45,251 bases of DNA from JAOAFX01 sp049700315 (GCA_049700315.1 JBNAVN010000016.1:1-45251); one strand, 5' to 3'; counted from the first letter of the stretch, positions 1 through 9,566 are shown. Program-made: numbers and translations. The notes: generated by a model not told the origin, from the letters alone.

Positions 1-7
1 TATTTAA

Positions 8-448
8 ATTTTATTTTTCAAGTCCCTTATACACAACTTTTTTATTACTCCCGGTGAGAAGGAGGTAACGCGTTGGCTCTGGATTACCAATCTACCGATT
101 AACAAGGAAAATTGTATGTTTATTGCCAATCAAGGAGGTCGTTTAAGATGGAAAGAAGAGAATGAGGGTTTTAATATTCAAAAGAATGGGGGATACAATT
201 TGGAGCATCTTTACATTAAGGATTATAATGGTATGAAATGTATTTATTTGCTCATTCAGATTGCCCATATTCTCAATCAATTGATTGAGAAAGGTAATCT
301 GTTGAGTAAGGAAATCAGGAAGGCCTTGGGCAGTATTTCTGAGATTGCCCAGCGGCTTTTGGAAGAATTAAGATATTTCTTCTTTCAGCCAGGCGAATTT
401 GAACAGCTTATTAACAAACGTATTCAAATTCGCTTTGATACCTCCTGA
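8..448 (+). pseudogene. C-terminal remnant of a transposase
   Basis: An open frame follows the stop at 5-7 and runs to 448 without a start codon at its head; the first ATG (116) lies well inside the conserved part. The translation reads as the C-terminal third of a transposase family: a 'WLWITNLPI' strand, then 'GGRLRWKEENEGFN' with the Arg-Trp-Lys-x-Glu-Asn core, then 'NGGYNLEH' and the helix 'IYLLIQIAHILNQL'. The E in 'ENEGFN' fits the last acidic residue of a DDE-type catalytic triad; that is inference from the family, not proven here. The first two catalytic acids and the N-terminal domain are missing, so the element is dead unless the rest lies upstream of the window edge. The IS family is not certain. 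Confidence 0.7.
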
Positions 449-485
449 TTTCAATTCAATGCTCCAATTGTATCCCCCCAAAATA

Positions 486-509
486 CTATGTGCGTTATTA
501 TACACATAG
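486..509. other. Short inverted repeat downstream of the transposase remnant
   Basis: CTATGTG (486-492) and CACATAG (503-509) form a perfect 7-bp stem around a 10-nt loop. It lies 38 nt after the transposase stop and could be a weak terminator or part of the element's end. No U-tract follows. The rest of 449-619 shows no gene. Confidence 0.35.
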
Positions 510-619
510 GATAGGAGAAGTCTACCCCCAAGATAAATTTTTAATAGATGCCATTTTTTAGCACTTCAGCGGAAAAAAATTGAAAATTCATTCTTCAAAG
601 ATGAAGCCTCAGATGTATA

Positions 620-647
620 TTGACAAATGGAAAATTTTAATTATAAT
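620..647 (+). promoter_or_regulatory. Consensus sigma70-type promoter for the C25 protease operon
   Basis: TTGACA (620-625), a 16-nt spacer, then TATAAT (642-647), all consensus. The expected transcription start is near 654, about 35 nt before the ATG at 689, with a strong Shine-Dalgarno in between. Spacer length and -10 box match ten other sites in this window. Confidence 0.8.
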
Positions 648-688
648 CTATCATAAGACGGCGAAGGCATGTGGATAAGGAGGTTAAG

Positions 689-3141
689 ATGAAGGTCAAT
701 AGATTGATGCTTCTAATCATTGCCCTGGTCATTCTTTTGTGGGGGGGTATACGCTTGATTACTCTCCCACTGAGTTCTCTTTTTATAAAGAGAATGGTTT
801 TGACCGGATAAAGGCACCAAAGTTTAGCCTTCGTGGTGAACCCGGCACACCTGAGTTGCCGGCAGTCTATCTTAACTATATAATTCCGCCGAATGCGAAG
901 GCAGAATCTATGACTGTCTCTCAGTTTCAGTTTGTTCAGATTCCTGGCGAATACTACATATATCCTGCACAACCACCCCGGGTTATTGGTGAGACCGTTC
1001 CCTGGGTTCCACCTGATACATTGATTTACAATTCTGACCATCTCTTTCCTGGTGGGTTTATAAGAATTGTTGGCGAAGGAGTTATGGATGGGGCAAGGAT
1101 TATGACTGTAGAAGTGAAGCCGCTCCAGTATCGCCCGAAAACAAAGAGATTATATTTAGTAAGACCAATTGGATTTGAATTTGTTTTTGGTCTAAATAAT
1201 CTTCCAGAGGTGCGTGCAAGGGTGCGTGGTAAATATGAGCAGGCGGTTTATGATGTTGCATTAAGAAGTGTTGTAGAAAATGACAACGAGATTTCTGTTT
1301 ATTATCAGAAGCCAGCGATTGTTGAAGAAGAACAACTCGGTTCCCTTGCCCCATATCCTGTAGGTCCTTCAATTATTATTGCCCCTCAGGAGTTTTGGTC
1401 CACATTCCAGCCTTATGCTGACTGGATGACTGACCAGGGGATAAAGACATATCTGATTACACCCCAAACAATCTATACTTATTTTCAGGGCGTTGATAAT
1501 GCTGAGAAGGTGCGCAACTACATCAAATACTGCTATGAAAATGCTGGCGGAACATATTTTATTCTTGGTGGTGATGATTACTTTTTACCTGTGAGATATG
1601 CAACATCCATTGATAAAAACCCGGGTGACCCGATTCCAATAGCTGACTCTATACCCTGTGATATGTATTTCTCTGACCTTACGGGCAACTGGGATGTAGA
1701 TGGTGATGGTGTCTGGGGTGAATTGCATCATGACAGTGCTGACCGTTACCCTGAGGTCTTTATTGGCAGGATTCCCGCGTATAACAACGATGAAGTTATA
1801 AACTGGGTAAACAAAGCATTTAATTATGAAATCTCACCGGGTTTTCAACCAGATAGTCTGATAACCGCTTTATGGGTTTTTAATTGGGATGTAGGTAAAG
1901 GATTTGCCTATCAGCATATGCCACCACATATTAACCATGTAGATTGCGTTGACCAGTCTGGTTCAGTAGCGATTGACTACATAAATACGGGCTATGGGTT
2001 AGTTACAGTAGATTGCCATGGTAATATACAACACTTTAGATCAAAGAATACCAATCCCTTTTCTTATGTCTGGGCATATCTTGCCAATCCAAATGGTGAT
2101 GCGGGTTTGCAGGAATTGAACAATCAAAACAAATACTTTATCTGCTATTCAATAAGTTGCTGGAATGGTGCTTATGATAGTTGTGCTCACACCAATCAAT
2201 CAGCTTCTGATACCTGTGTTGCGGATGGCTTTCTTGATGCCTATTCATTTAAAGGTGCTTGTGCCTATCTGGGAAATACAAGAGAAGGAAGATTCTGGTA
2301 TGCGGATGTTGGCCCAAGCCATACACTTCAGCATAATTTCTACGAAAATATATTTTCTTTACCTGGTGACCAACAACCAGATGAGAATCCGCTTTCCCGA
2401 CTCGGTGTTGCCGAGGCAAATTCCAAAGTTCTCTCAGACATGGAATGGTATGAACAACATCAATATTTTCGCGGTTGTAGATATGTTTGTTATTCCCACA
2501 ATCTCTTTGGTTCTCCGCATACTGAGATCTGGACAAATATCCCCCGTAATTTGCTTGTTTCTCATCCCACTCTAATTCCTGTAGGTCAACAGACAAACTT
2601 CAGGGTGCGAGTAAAAGATGGAACAACAAATACCCCTGTTTCTTATGCGAAGGTTTGTTTGAATAAATCCGGTGATATTTACAAAATAGGAAAGACTGAT
2701 GGGAATGGCGAGGTCATTTTTAGTATTACACCGCAGACTGAGGGAATTATGAATGTTACTGTTACCAGACCCCATAATTTAAGTAGTGATTATATTCAAT
2801 ATTATCCTTCACGAACAACCTGTCAGATTATTTCCTACCCACCGGGTGGTGGACAGACTTCAGGCTCTGAAGAATTATTGCCTAAGTGTATTTGTATAAA
2901 ATTGTCGGCTGTTATCGGGAACAATCTGATAATGAGTTATGGGGTGCCAAAGAGAGGCAGTGCAACAATTTCGGTTTACAATACAATTGGCTCGTGTGTA
3001 TGGAAAACCAGGATAGAAGACCTTTCTCCGGGTTATTACAAACAGAGAATAGAGATTGAAGGGTTGCCCAGTGGCATTTATTTTGTTGTCCTTACACAGG
3101 ATTATGAAAAAATAAGTGAAAAATTTATTCTCATAAGATAA
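689..3141 (+). CDS. Secreted C25 (gingipain-type) cysteine protease with Por/T9SS sorting domain; signal peptide out of frame
   Basis: Predicted secreted or surface cysteine endopeptidase. The main frame is 739-3141 (800 codons). The family's catalytic pair is visible: His in 'VDCHGN' (residue 427 counted from 739) and Cys in 'SISCWNGAYD' (residue 474). An Ig-like domain follows (about 620-705), then a type A Por-secretion C-terminal domain ending 'SGIYFVVLTQDYEKIS...KFILIR'. The only good translation signal is ATG 689 behind AAGGAGG (677-683). It encodes a typical signal peptide (MKVNRLMLLIIALVILLWGG) but in the other frame. One extra G in the G7 run 741-747 would fuse them exactly (LLWGGYTLDYSP). 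The GTG at 739 has no ribosome site and would leave the protease without a signal. This is either a sequencing or assembly slip, a recent mutation, or phase variation. The gene is first in a two-gene operon. Confidence 0.85.
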
Positions 3142-3183
3142 ACATAAAAATGCCTTTGCCATCTTCATAGAAAGGAGCAAGAA

Positions 3184-4608
3184 ATGAAAAAAATGATAAT
3201 TTTAGTATTATTTATCTCAGTTCTTGGATTTGGGCAGGTTAGTTGGCAATATGAGTCAATTGATTCCGGGCCTCCCTATTACAGCGACTTTGGAGCGATA
3301 AATTCTCTTGCGATTGATACAAATGGCAACCCCGGTGTTGTATATTGTTCCACGGGGTTTCAAAAGCTCTTTTATGCCCAAAGAATCAATGGTGCATGGC
3401 ACAAGGAACTGGTTGGTGGTAGTAGTATCGGATATTCACTTGTCTATGATTTCAATAATATTCCGCACTTGAGTTTTTATAAGGGAGTTTCCACACCTCC
3501 AATTACATTGCTCTGTTATGGATATAGAGTGGATAGCGCGCATTGGCAAATTTCAATCATTGATACCATCTATTACCATTTCCCAGATTGGTATGTAATG
3601 GGCACTTCAATCGCCATTGATACTTTGGGTCTGCCTGCGATTGCCTATGCGAGCCATGATTCGGTTCAACCCCAATATATAAAATATGCCCATTACAATG
3701 GTGTATCCTGGGATACTTCAGTGGTTGAGTATGATGGCGTCAATGGCCGGAAGACCTGGTCGCCGGCTTTAAAATTTGATAAACATAATAAGCCCCATAT
3801 TGTCTTCATCAGGACTGAGGATAGTGGTGGTGGGATGTCATTGAGGTATTATAGTTACGATAGTCTCAATAACTGGACATTGAAATGGTCAAACTATCTT
3901 GGGGGTGTTGCTGGTGTGGTATCAGACCTGGAACTTGATTCTAACCAGTATCCCCATATTGCCTATATTGGAGGGGGGGCTACCTACAGTTGGTGGAATG
4001 GTTCTACATGGAACACGGATGTTATCGTCGGTATTGGGTCTGTGGGTGTAAGGATTAGACTTGCGCTGGATAGTGATGACAAACCACACATTATTTATGT
4101 GCCTGATATGGAAATGCGCGTGCATTATTGCTATAAGGATTTGACCTGGCATAATGTGTGGCTTGAGCCGGATACAAATGCGATAATAGATACACATCCA
4201 TATGTAGATTTGCAATTTGATAAAAAGAGCAGAATAATGCATGCACTCTATCCCCGCGTTTCTATGAGTTTGTGCGAGGTTCTTCGCCATGCTTGGGGGC
4301 AAGTTGTGGGAATAGAAGAGAATGATACTGGATTCAGGATACACGATGCAGGTTGGAAAATAAATATTCATCCGAATATTTCTTGTGGTCGTTTAACCGT
4401 TGAATATAACCTGCAAAATGCAGGTGATGCAGAGATAGGAATCTATGATGTGAGTGGTGCAAAGAGGAAATCAATAAAATTTAAGAATTGTCCGTCCGGA
4501 AATTATACAAAGATTTTCAATCTCACTAACCTTGCCAGCGGAGTTTATTTTGCAGTTCTAAAACAAAACAATGAGAAGATTTCAAAGAAGTTTATACTTA
4601 TGAGGTAA
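3184..4608 (+). CDS. Secreted beta-propeller-like protein with Por/T9SS sorting domain
   Basis: 474 aa. An N-terminal signal peptide (MKKMIILVLFISVLGFG, then Q) is preceded by AAAGGAG six nucleotides before the ATG. The body contains repeated units of about 60 residues with the theme 'A.D..G.P.I.Y....' (for example 'LAIDTNGNPGVVY', 'LGLPAIAYASHD', 'LDSDDKPHIIYVPD'), as in BNR/sialidase-like or other beta-propeller proteins. No catalytic signature was recognised, so the activity is unknown. The C-terminus (about 395-474) is a type A secretion-sorting domain ending 'ASGVYFAVLKQNNEKISKKF', very similar to that of the upstream protease, so both are probably exported by the same machinery. It lies 42 nt after the protease gene and is likely cotranscribed. 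Confidence 0.75.
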   Translation: MKKMIILVLFISVLGFGQVSWQYESIDSGPPYYSDFGAINSLAIDTNGNPGVVYCSTGFQKLFYAQRINGAWHKELVGGSSIGYSLVYDFNNIPHLSFYKGVSTPPITLLCYGYRVDSAHWQISIIDTIYYHFPDWYVMGTSIAIDTLGLPAIAYASHDSVQPQYIKYAHYNGVSWDTSVVEYDGVNGRKTWSPALKFDKHNKPHIVFIRTEDSGGGMSLRYYSYDSLNNWTLKWSNYLGGVAGVVSDLELDSNQYPHIAYIGGGATYSWWNGSTWNTDVIVGIGSVGVRIRLALDSDDKPHIIYVPDMEMRVHYCYKDLTWHNVWLEPDTNAIIDTHPYVDLQFDKKSRIMHALYPRVSMSLCEVLRHAWGQVVGIEENDTGFRIHDAGWKINIHPNISCGRLTVEYNLQNAGDAEIGIYDVSGAKRKSIKFKNCPSGNYTKIFNLTNLASGVYFAVLKQNNEKISKKFILMR

Positions 4609-4730
4609 AAAATCTGTTAATTAGTGAAAAAAACAACTTGTTGAAAATTTATTGAAGTTGGATAAAATGAATTATAAATTTTTTTTGATTAAAAAGGGGT
4701 TAAAATGAGTGAGCGCGTATAAACAAGATA

Positions 4731-4758
4731 TTGACTTATTTCAAAATATCAATAATCT
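4731..4758 (+). promoter_or_regulatory. Probable promoter placing the egsA-like start at +1 (leaderless)
   Basis: TTGACT (4731-4736), a 16-nt spacer, then TAATCT (4753-4758), a weak -10. It ends 6 nt before ATG 4765, the same geometry as at gyrA. No Shine-Dalgarno precedes the ATG, so a leaderless transcript is plausible. The rest of 4609-4764 shows no gene. Confidence 0.45.
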
Positions 4759-4764
4759 TGATCA

Positions 4765-5805
4765 ATGAAGAAGCCTGCTTTTATTGTCCAAGGACAGGGT
4801 ATTATAAATGATATTTACACAATCCTCAGTGAACAGAATGTCCATTTCAAAAAGGTTCTTTTTTTGTGTGATGAAAAGACATATAAAATTGGGGGTAGAA
4901 AAATCATTGAATCATTGAAGGCAAAAAATATATCAGTTATAAAAAAAGTTATAAATAAGAGTGATGAAAAGACTGTAAAGTTGATTGAGAAGACAATCAA
5001 AAAGCAAAAATTTGACCTGGTCATCGGTTTTGGTGGTGGTAAGATTCTTGATGTAGCAAAACTTTCCGCAGGAAATAATGATTTGAGATTCATCAGCATT
5101 CCGACGATTTTATCCAATGATGGCATATCTTCGCCGGTCTCAGTAATAACCGATAAAAATGGCATTCCCGTGAGCAATTTGACAAATCCACCTTATGGTA
5201 TAATCATAGATTACAATATCATAAAAAAGGCACCAATAAGACATCTACGTGCGGGTGTGGGTGATTTGGTTTCTAATCTATCAGCTGTATTTGATTGCAG
5301 GCTCGCACAGAAAAGAAAAAAAGAGAATATTGACCCAGGAATTTTGAAACTATCTGAAATCGGTGCAAAGAGATTGCTGAAAATGAGAATAAAAAATATC
5401 AAGAGTAAAAAATTTCTTGAATGCCTCTGTGATGGATTGCTAAAAAGTGGTCTGGCAATGTGCCTTGTGGGTTCATCAAGACCTGCCAGTGGTAGCGAAC
5501 ATAAGATAAGCCATTCAATGGACTATTTATTCCCTGGTCGCAATACACTCCACGGTGAACAGGTGGGAATTGCTACACTCTTTACAATGGCGCTCCAGAA
5601 GAATTCTCATTTAAAGGCAGTAAAAAGATTGTATAGAAATATCGGATTTCCGTGTCATATATCCTATTTAAAAATTTGCCCGGATGATTTTATAAAAATT
5701 ATAATGTATGCAAAAAAAATCCGTCCCTGGCGTCATACTATTTTGGAAGAGAAAAAATTAACCCCAAAAGAGATCAAAGAAAAAATCAAAATATTAAATT
5801 TATAA
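4765..5805 (+). CDS. egsA: sn-Glycerol-1-phosphate dehydrogenase (archaeal EgsA / bacterial AraM family)
   Basis: 346 aa, full length for the family. It should reduce dihydroxyacetone phosphate to sn-glycerol-1-phosphate with NAD(P)H in the cytosol; this makes the archaeal-configuration glycerol backbone. Visible motifs are the Rossmann-type 'GFGGGKILDVAKLSA' (88-102), 'SIPTILSNDGISSP' (111-124), 'GVGDLVSN' with Asp167, 'GSEHKISH' with His246 and His250, and 'LHGEQVGIAT' with His263. Asp167, His246 and His263 match the metal ligands of the family. The strict match to the 'SNDGISSPVSV' block favours G1P dehydrogenase over a generic glycerol dehydrogenase. It stands alone: a glycosyltransferase gene converges on it, and no prenyl-ether synthase lies nearby. 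Archaeal-type versus AraM-type function cannot be separated by eye. Confidence 0.85.
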   Translation: MKKPAFIVQGQGIINDIYTILSEQNVHFKKVLFLCDEKTYKIGGRKIIESLKAKNISVIKKVINKSDEKTVKLIEKTIKKQKFDLVIGFGGGKILDVAKLSAGNNDLRFISIPTILSNDGISSPVSVITDKNGIPVSNLTNPPYGIIIDYNIIKKAPIRHLRAGVGDLVSNLSAVFDCRLAQKRKKENIDPGILKLSEIGAKRLLKMRIKNIKSKKFLECLCDGLLKSGLAMCLVGSSRPASGSEHKISHSMDYLFPGRNTLHGEQVGIATLFTMALQKNSHLKAVKRLYRNIGFPCHISYLKICPDDFIKIIMYAKKIRPWRHTILEEKKLTPKEIKEKIKILNL

Positions 5806-5826
5806 TTTAAGAAAAAGACTAATTCC

Positions 5827-5852
5827 CACATTCTCATAATTACCAGAATGTG
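5827..5852. terminator. Hairpin between convergent genes, possible bidirectional terminator
   Basis: CACATTCT (5827-5834) pairs with AGAATGTG (5845-5852) across a 10-nt loop; ATTCTCA/TGAGAAT offers an alternative pairing. It sits in the 60-nt gap between two convergent stop codons. T-rich sequence follows on the plus strand but there is no clean U-tract. Confidence 0.4.
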
Positions 5853-5865
5853 AGAATGAGAGAAT

Positions 5866-7101
5866 TCAATTTATTATTTTTTCTATCAATTGAGAAAGTT
5901 TGCGGGTAAGATTCTGTCGCGTATATTCAGGGAATGGATGTGGGGTTTTTCTAATCTGATTATGCATATAACAAATATATATATTGAAAATTTCATTTTT
6001 CATTCCATTGATATCATCATAATCAAAAAATTTGACCGGATAACCGTTATCGCGGGCTTGCTTCAGAATGAAGAATCCCTCGGATTTTCCACAGGAAATT
6101 ATAGGTAACCCACTGGCAAGGTATTCATTCTGCCTGCTGGCGAAAAAGAATTCACTGCCGGTTGTGGTGATGAATGCTAAATGCGCAGTGCAGAACTCTT
6201 TCAATGCCGTATGATATGTGAGATGACCCAAAATCCTTGCATACGGATATTTTCTTATCGTTTCAAGATATTCATTAGTAATGTGTCCAATAAATTTTAT
6301 CTCTATCTTTCTGGGTGTAATGTTATTCTCTTTTACAAAACTCTGAACTGCTCTAAGAAAGGTTTCTGGACTTCTTTCCTTTCGGATTGTGCCAAGGTAA
6401 GATATGGTAAAATTTTCAGGCAGAGTAACTTCAGGAAAATCTGCTGGGTCATATCCATTTGGTATGACAAAAATTCTTCCTGTGATTTCAGGATAACGGC
6501 TGACCAGGGTTCTTTTTATACCATCGCTAACAACAATTATCAATGAGGCAGACTGAGCAACTTTCTTTTCCCAATAACTAACGAATGTCTTTTGGAATCT
6601 GTTTTTATAAGGGAGAAATGGAAATTCCAACCACGCATCACGAAAATCAACAATCAATGGTTTGCCAGTTTTCTTTGACAGTAAATAACCAGCAATGAAC
6701 GCACTGAATGGTGGTGCTGTAACAAAGATATAATCAAAATCAATCTTTAATCCAGTATTACAGGCAAATGGAATCCAGCCGGTCTTATTGTCTGGAAAGT
6801 TAAGCGTCTTTTTTATTGGCATCTGCCACTTTTTTGGTTTATAAAGACGCATGCCCAAAAGATAAAGTATCCGTGCCGGGTCAAAGGATTCGCTTCTATA
6901 TATTCTCGTGCCTGATAGATCCCTTCCAAGTTCCTGGTCAATGGAATGGTATGCAATGTTTTTACAGGTGAGTATTATTGGTTCAATACCATATTCAGGC
7001 AGATATTTGGCAAATTTTACCGGTCTGATTGAGCCAGGCCCACCGCAGGGGGGCCAGTAGTATGTTACAAACAATAGTTTTTTCCTTGATATATGATTCA
7101 C
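5866..7101 (-). CDS. Glycosyltransferase, GT4-like (GT-B fold)
   Basis: About 411 aa. The N-terminus 'KKLLFVTYYWPPCGGPGS' is the typical GT4 opening with a Gly-Pro-Gly acceptor-side loop. The C-terminal half carries 'VIPNGYDPADFP', 'FTISYLGTIRKERSPETFL' and a donor-binding region with 'FASRQNEYLASGLPIIS' (the E in the E-x7-E-like stretch). It likely transfers a sugar from a nucleotide donor to a cell-envelope glycan or lipid; the substrate is unknown. The frame is open to a TTG at 7161 with no ribosome site. I prefer GTG 7101 because AAGGG lies 7 nt upstream and the family normally starts within 10 residues of this strand. No promoter was seen in 7102-7232. Confidence 0.8.
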   Translation of the reverse strand: MNHISRKKLLFVTYYWPPCGGPGSIRPVKFAKYLPEYGIEPIILTCKNIAYHSIDQELGRDLSGTRIYRSESFDPARILYLLGMRLYKPKKWQMPIKKTLNFPDNKTGWIPFACNTGLKIDFDYIFVTAPPFSAFIAGYLLSKKTGKPLIVDFRDAWLEFPFLPYKNRFQKTFVSYWEKKVAQSASLIIVVSDGIKRTLVSRYPEITGRIFVIPNGYDPADFPEVTLPENFTISYLGTIRKERSPETFLRAVQSFVKENNITPRKIEIKFIGHITNEYLETIRKYPYARILGHLTYHTALKEFCTAHLAFITTTGSEFFFASRQNEYLASGLPIISCGKSEGFFILKQARDNGYPVKFFDYDDINGMKNEIFNIYICYMHNQIRKTPHPFPEYTRQNLTRKLSQLIEKIIN

Positions 7102-7232
7102 AATTGAACCCTTATTCGCAACGACAATATCCCTGAATGAAACAAAGATTACAGATTCCAAACATCAATGGTAATCACTTTGTTGGATACATCCTTCGCC
7201 ATGCTGAATTGATGCCTGAACCTTTAGCATGT

Positions 7233-8234
7233 CTATAATATTCTGCTCAATAGGGAGTATGCTTCGCGACAGTATTCTTTTATTTTGGGATATTTTTCCT
7301 GAAATTTTTTATAGCCAATAACTTCTTTCAAGGCAATCTTTGCTTCCGGGCGTTTGCCCATTTCCAAATAACATTTTCCTATATAGAGTTTACACTGAGC
7401 CAGATTTGAGTAATTTTCATCGGCAACATAATTGGCGAATAGCCATTGATAATTTTCAAGCGCGCCAGAGTAGTTTTTCCTTTTGAATTCCAATTCTGCC
7501 TTGTTCCAGTGAAAGGTTCTGGATGCAGGATAATTACTTATTAGGCTATCAATTATCTGGGTTGCGATCTCATATTGTTTTTCTTCACCGTAGATAAAAA
7601 CAAGAGAATTTCTTGCGGTAGGACCCGCGTAAAGACTATGCTCAGCAGCAATATTCAATTTTCTGATTGCTTCCGGGACATCACCCCCTGCCAGTTTCAA
7701 AAATGGTAGATACCTGCTTGCCCTTGCCCAAAAATATTCATATGTTCCAGCACCTAAATAGGCATCATAAAACAAAGAATCTTTCTTGATAATTGATTGT
7801 AGTATTCTGCCACCTTTCACACCATAATTAAAAGTCTCAAGATAATTCTTTTTTAAACCTTCATATACAGCCTGATATGCATAGCTTGAACCAAGATAGA
7901 ATTCAGCCCATAGATTTTCTTCGGTACCCAAAATCTTTTCACAAATTTTTCTTACTTGTTTCATTAACTCATAATAGTCTTTTTCTTCATTGAAATGGCA
8001 ACCATCCATCATTCTTAATTGCAAAAGTGCTGATTTGAAAAAATAACCTGCAGGATTATCAGGATATTGTTCAATTATCTTTTGAAAATATACCTCAGCA
8101 CTGTCAAATTTTTCAACATAGGCTAATTCAAGTCCAACTTGGATCATATTTTGAATCTCGGGAGGATTGAGATAGTTGGTCGTAAGTAATAAGTAGTATG
8201 TAGTAAATAGTAGGTGGCAATTGATCAGTAGCAT
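7233..8234 (-). CDS. TPR-repeat protein, possibly exported
   Basis: About 333 aa. Tetratricopeptide-like helical pairs run through most of the chain ('AEVYFQKIIEQYPDNPAGYFFK', 'ALENYQWLF', 'KLYIGKCYLEMGKRPEAKIALKEV'). No enzymatic motif is present, so it is probably a scaffold or adaptor. The start is uncertain. ATG 8234 follows the upstream stop by one base (TAGAATG), suggesting coupled translation. ATG 8147 would remove a strange N-terminus (MLLINCHLLFTTYYLLLTTNYL) that is encoded by a period-9 repeat and looks only superficially like a signal peptide. The next gene in the transcription direction is the glycosyltransferase, 131 nt away. Confidence 0.7.
   Translation of the reverse strand: MLLINCHLLFTTYYLLLTTNYLNPPEIQNMIQVGLELAYVEKFDSAEVYFQKIIEQYPDNPAGYFFKSALLQLRMMDGCHFNEEKDYYELMKQVRKICEKILGTEENLWAEFYLGSSYAYQAVYEGLKKNYLETFNYGVKGGRILQSIIKKDSLFYDAYLGAGTYEYFWARASRYLPFLKLAGGDVPEAIRKLNIAAEHSLYAGPTARNSLVFIYGEEKQYEIATQIIDSLISNYPASRTFHWNKAELEFKRKNYSGALENYQWLFANYVADENYSNLAQCKLYIGKCYLEMGKRPEAKIALKEVIGYKKFQEKYPKIKEYCREAYSLLSRIL
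8182..8216. repeat. Stutter repeat, period about 9, at the 5' end of the TPR gene
   Basis: Plus strand units GTAAGTAAT, AAGTAGTAT, GTAGTAAAT, AGTAGGTG follow one another. The tract lies between two candidate start codons of the TPR gene and, if translated, supplies its Tyr/Leu/Thr-rich leader. Confidence 0.6.
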
Positions 8235-8235
8235 T

Positions 8236-9201
8236 CTATGGAAATTCAATCACTGAAAAATCGCCCACATTCAACTTCTTAAAACTTCCCCGAACCAGTG
8301 CGTTCTGTCCAATGATTGATTTGTAAAAAATTGCATTTTCAATGAATGCATTATTATTAATAATGGAATCCTGAATTATTGAATTCTTTATTGTTACACC
8401 TTCACCGACCGAGACATTTGGCCCAATAATTGAATCCATTATCCTGGCAGAATCAGGAATATAAACCGGGGGAATGATTCTGCTGCTATTGCGCCTGTGA
8501 AAATAGAGGTTATTCTTCAGCAGATGTTGATTGGTTTCAATAAGGGCATCAGGTGTGCCACAATCAAACCAATTTTTTATTTTTGCAATTTCAAATATTT
8601 CACCTTTTTTGATCAGCAATCCCAGACCATCAGTCAATTGAAATTCATTCTTAGTTTTTATTCCCTTTTTTATCACTGTTGCCATTGCCTGATGAATTTT
8701 CTGAACATCATTGAAATAATAAACACCAACAATAGCAAGGTTTGATTTAGGTTTATCTGGTTTTTCCACAACACTGACCACTTTCTTGCCTTTAGTTTCA
8801 ATAATCCCAAATCTTTGTGGGTTATTAACTTCTTTGACCCCAAGTTTATTTGTTCTGCCGGTGAAATTCCTGAAATCAAAATCAGTTATTGTGTCACCTA
8901 ATAATACAAGAGTTGGTCCTTTCAATCCTCTTGAGCCAATATAGACAGCGTGACCCAGACCCAAACGTTCATTTTGAACAACAAACTTGAAACTGAATGG
9001 TTGGGTTTTACAAAATTGGATTATCTTTTCAGATTTGGAACCAAGGACGATTACAATGTGTTTGGTTTTTATAGATTTTATGCCATCAAGAATATGCGCA
9101 AGTATTGGTTTGCCTGCAACATACAGAAGACACTTGGGCAGAAAATGGGTATGGGGTTTGAGTCTGACACCTTCACCCGCCACCGGAATAATAACATTCA
9201 C
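8236..9201 (-). CDS. Sugar-1-phosphate nucleotidyltransferase with left-handed beta-helix domain
   Basis: 321 aa. The N-terminal nucleotidyltransferase domain starts 'MNVIIPVAGEGVRLKPHT', with the G-x-G-x-R-L and PK ('FLPKCLLYVAGKP') motifs that bind the nucleoside triphosphate, and 'LVLLGDTITDFDF' for the metal. The C-terminus (about 245-321) is a hexapeptide-type helix ('IMDSIIGPNVSVGEGVTIKNSII'). It should couple a sugar-1-phosphate to NTP for polysaccharide or glycoprotein precursors; family members include RmlA-, ManC- and GlmU-like enzymes, and the actual sugar cannot be told. The start overlaps the previous gene by 4 nt and its stop lies just before the TPR gene, so the three form one operon from the promoter at 9585-9612. 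Confidence 0.85.
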   Translation of the reverse strand: MNVIIPVAGEGVRLKPHTHFLPKCLLYVAGKPILAHILDGIKSIKTKHIVIVLGSKSEKIIQFCKTQPFSFKFVVQNERLGLGHAVYIGSRGLKGPTLVLLGDTITDFDFRNFTGRTNKLGVKEVNNPQRFGIIETKGKKVVSVVEKPDKPKSNLAIVGVYYFNDVQKIHQAMATVIKKGIKTKNEFQLTDGLGLLIKKGEIFEIAKIKNWFDCGTPDALIETNQHLLKNNLYFHRRNSSRIIPPVYIPDSARIMDSIIGPNVSVGEGVTIKNSIIQDSIINNNAFIENAIFYKSIIGQNALVRGSFKKLNVGDFSVIEFP

Positions 9202-9566
9202 AATGTGCCCCGGGTTTTCCCTTTTAGCTCCTTCAATAATTCAATTGCTTCATCAAACCGATTTTCATCAATCAGTGTCATAATCTTGGCTTTATACTCA
9301 ATCTTTACTGATGCTTCACTGTCCACACCAAGACTATCAATATCAAACTCATGCATACCTTCGGTTCGAAATTCTCTTTTTTGCGGTGTTTCCTTTTTTT
9401 CCACGGTTGATTGTGGTTCTGATAATGACTTGTCAGGTGTTATTGCCCTGACCTCCATATCTTCAGGTTTTTGTGTGCTTGCTTCATCGGCTGATTTCTT
9501 CTTAATCAAAGTATCAAAAACAGACTCAGGTTTTTTATCTTTTTTCAGTTTCTTTAAGATATCCAT
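9198..9566 (-). CDS. Small charged protein of unknown function
   Basis: 122 aa, not recognised. Residues 1-65 are Lys/Glu/Ser-rich and probably disordered. Residues 75-122 ('SVKIEYKAKIMTLIDENRFDEAIELLKELKGK') look like one amphipathic helical hairpin similar to a single TPR unit. GGAG lies 7 nt before the ATG, and a consensus -10 is just upstream, making this the first gene of the run. It overlaps the nucleotidyltransferase by 4 nt, which suggests coupled translation. Confidence 0.6.
   Translation of the reverse strand: MDILKKLKKDKKPESVFDTLIKKKSADEASTQKPEDMEVRAITPDKSLSEPQSTVEKKETPQKREFRTEGMHEFDIDSLGVDSEASVKIEYKAKIMTLIDENRFDEAIELLKELKGKTRGTL

Noticed and set aside
3922..4371. 149-codon frame antisense to the second secreted protein
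   Set aside because: No start signal, no family features; the plus-strand protein has a signal peptide and a sorting domain.
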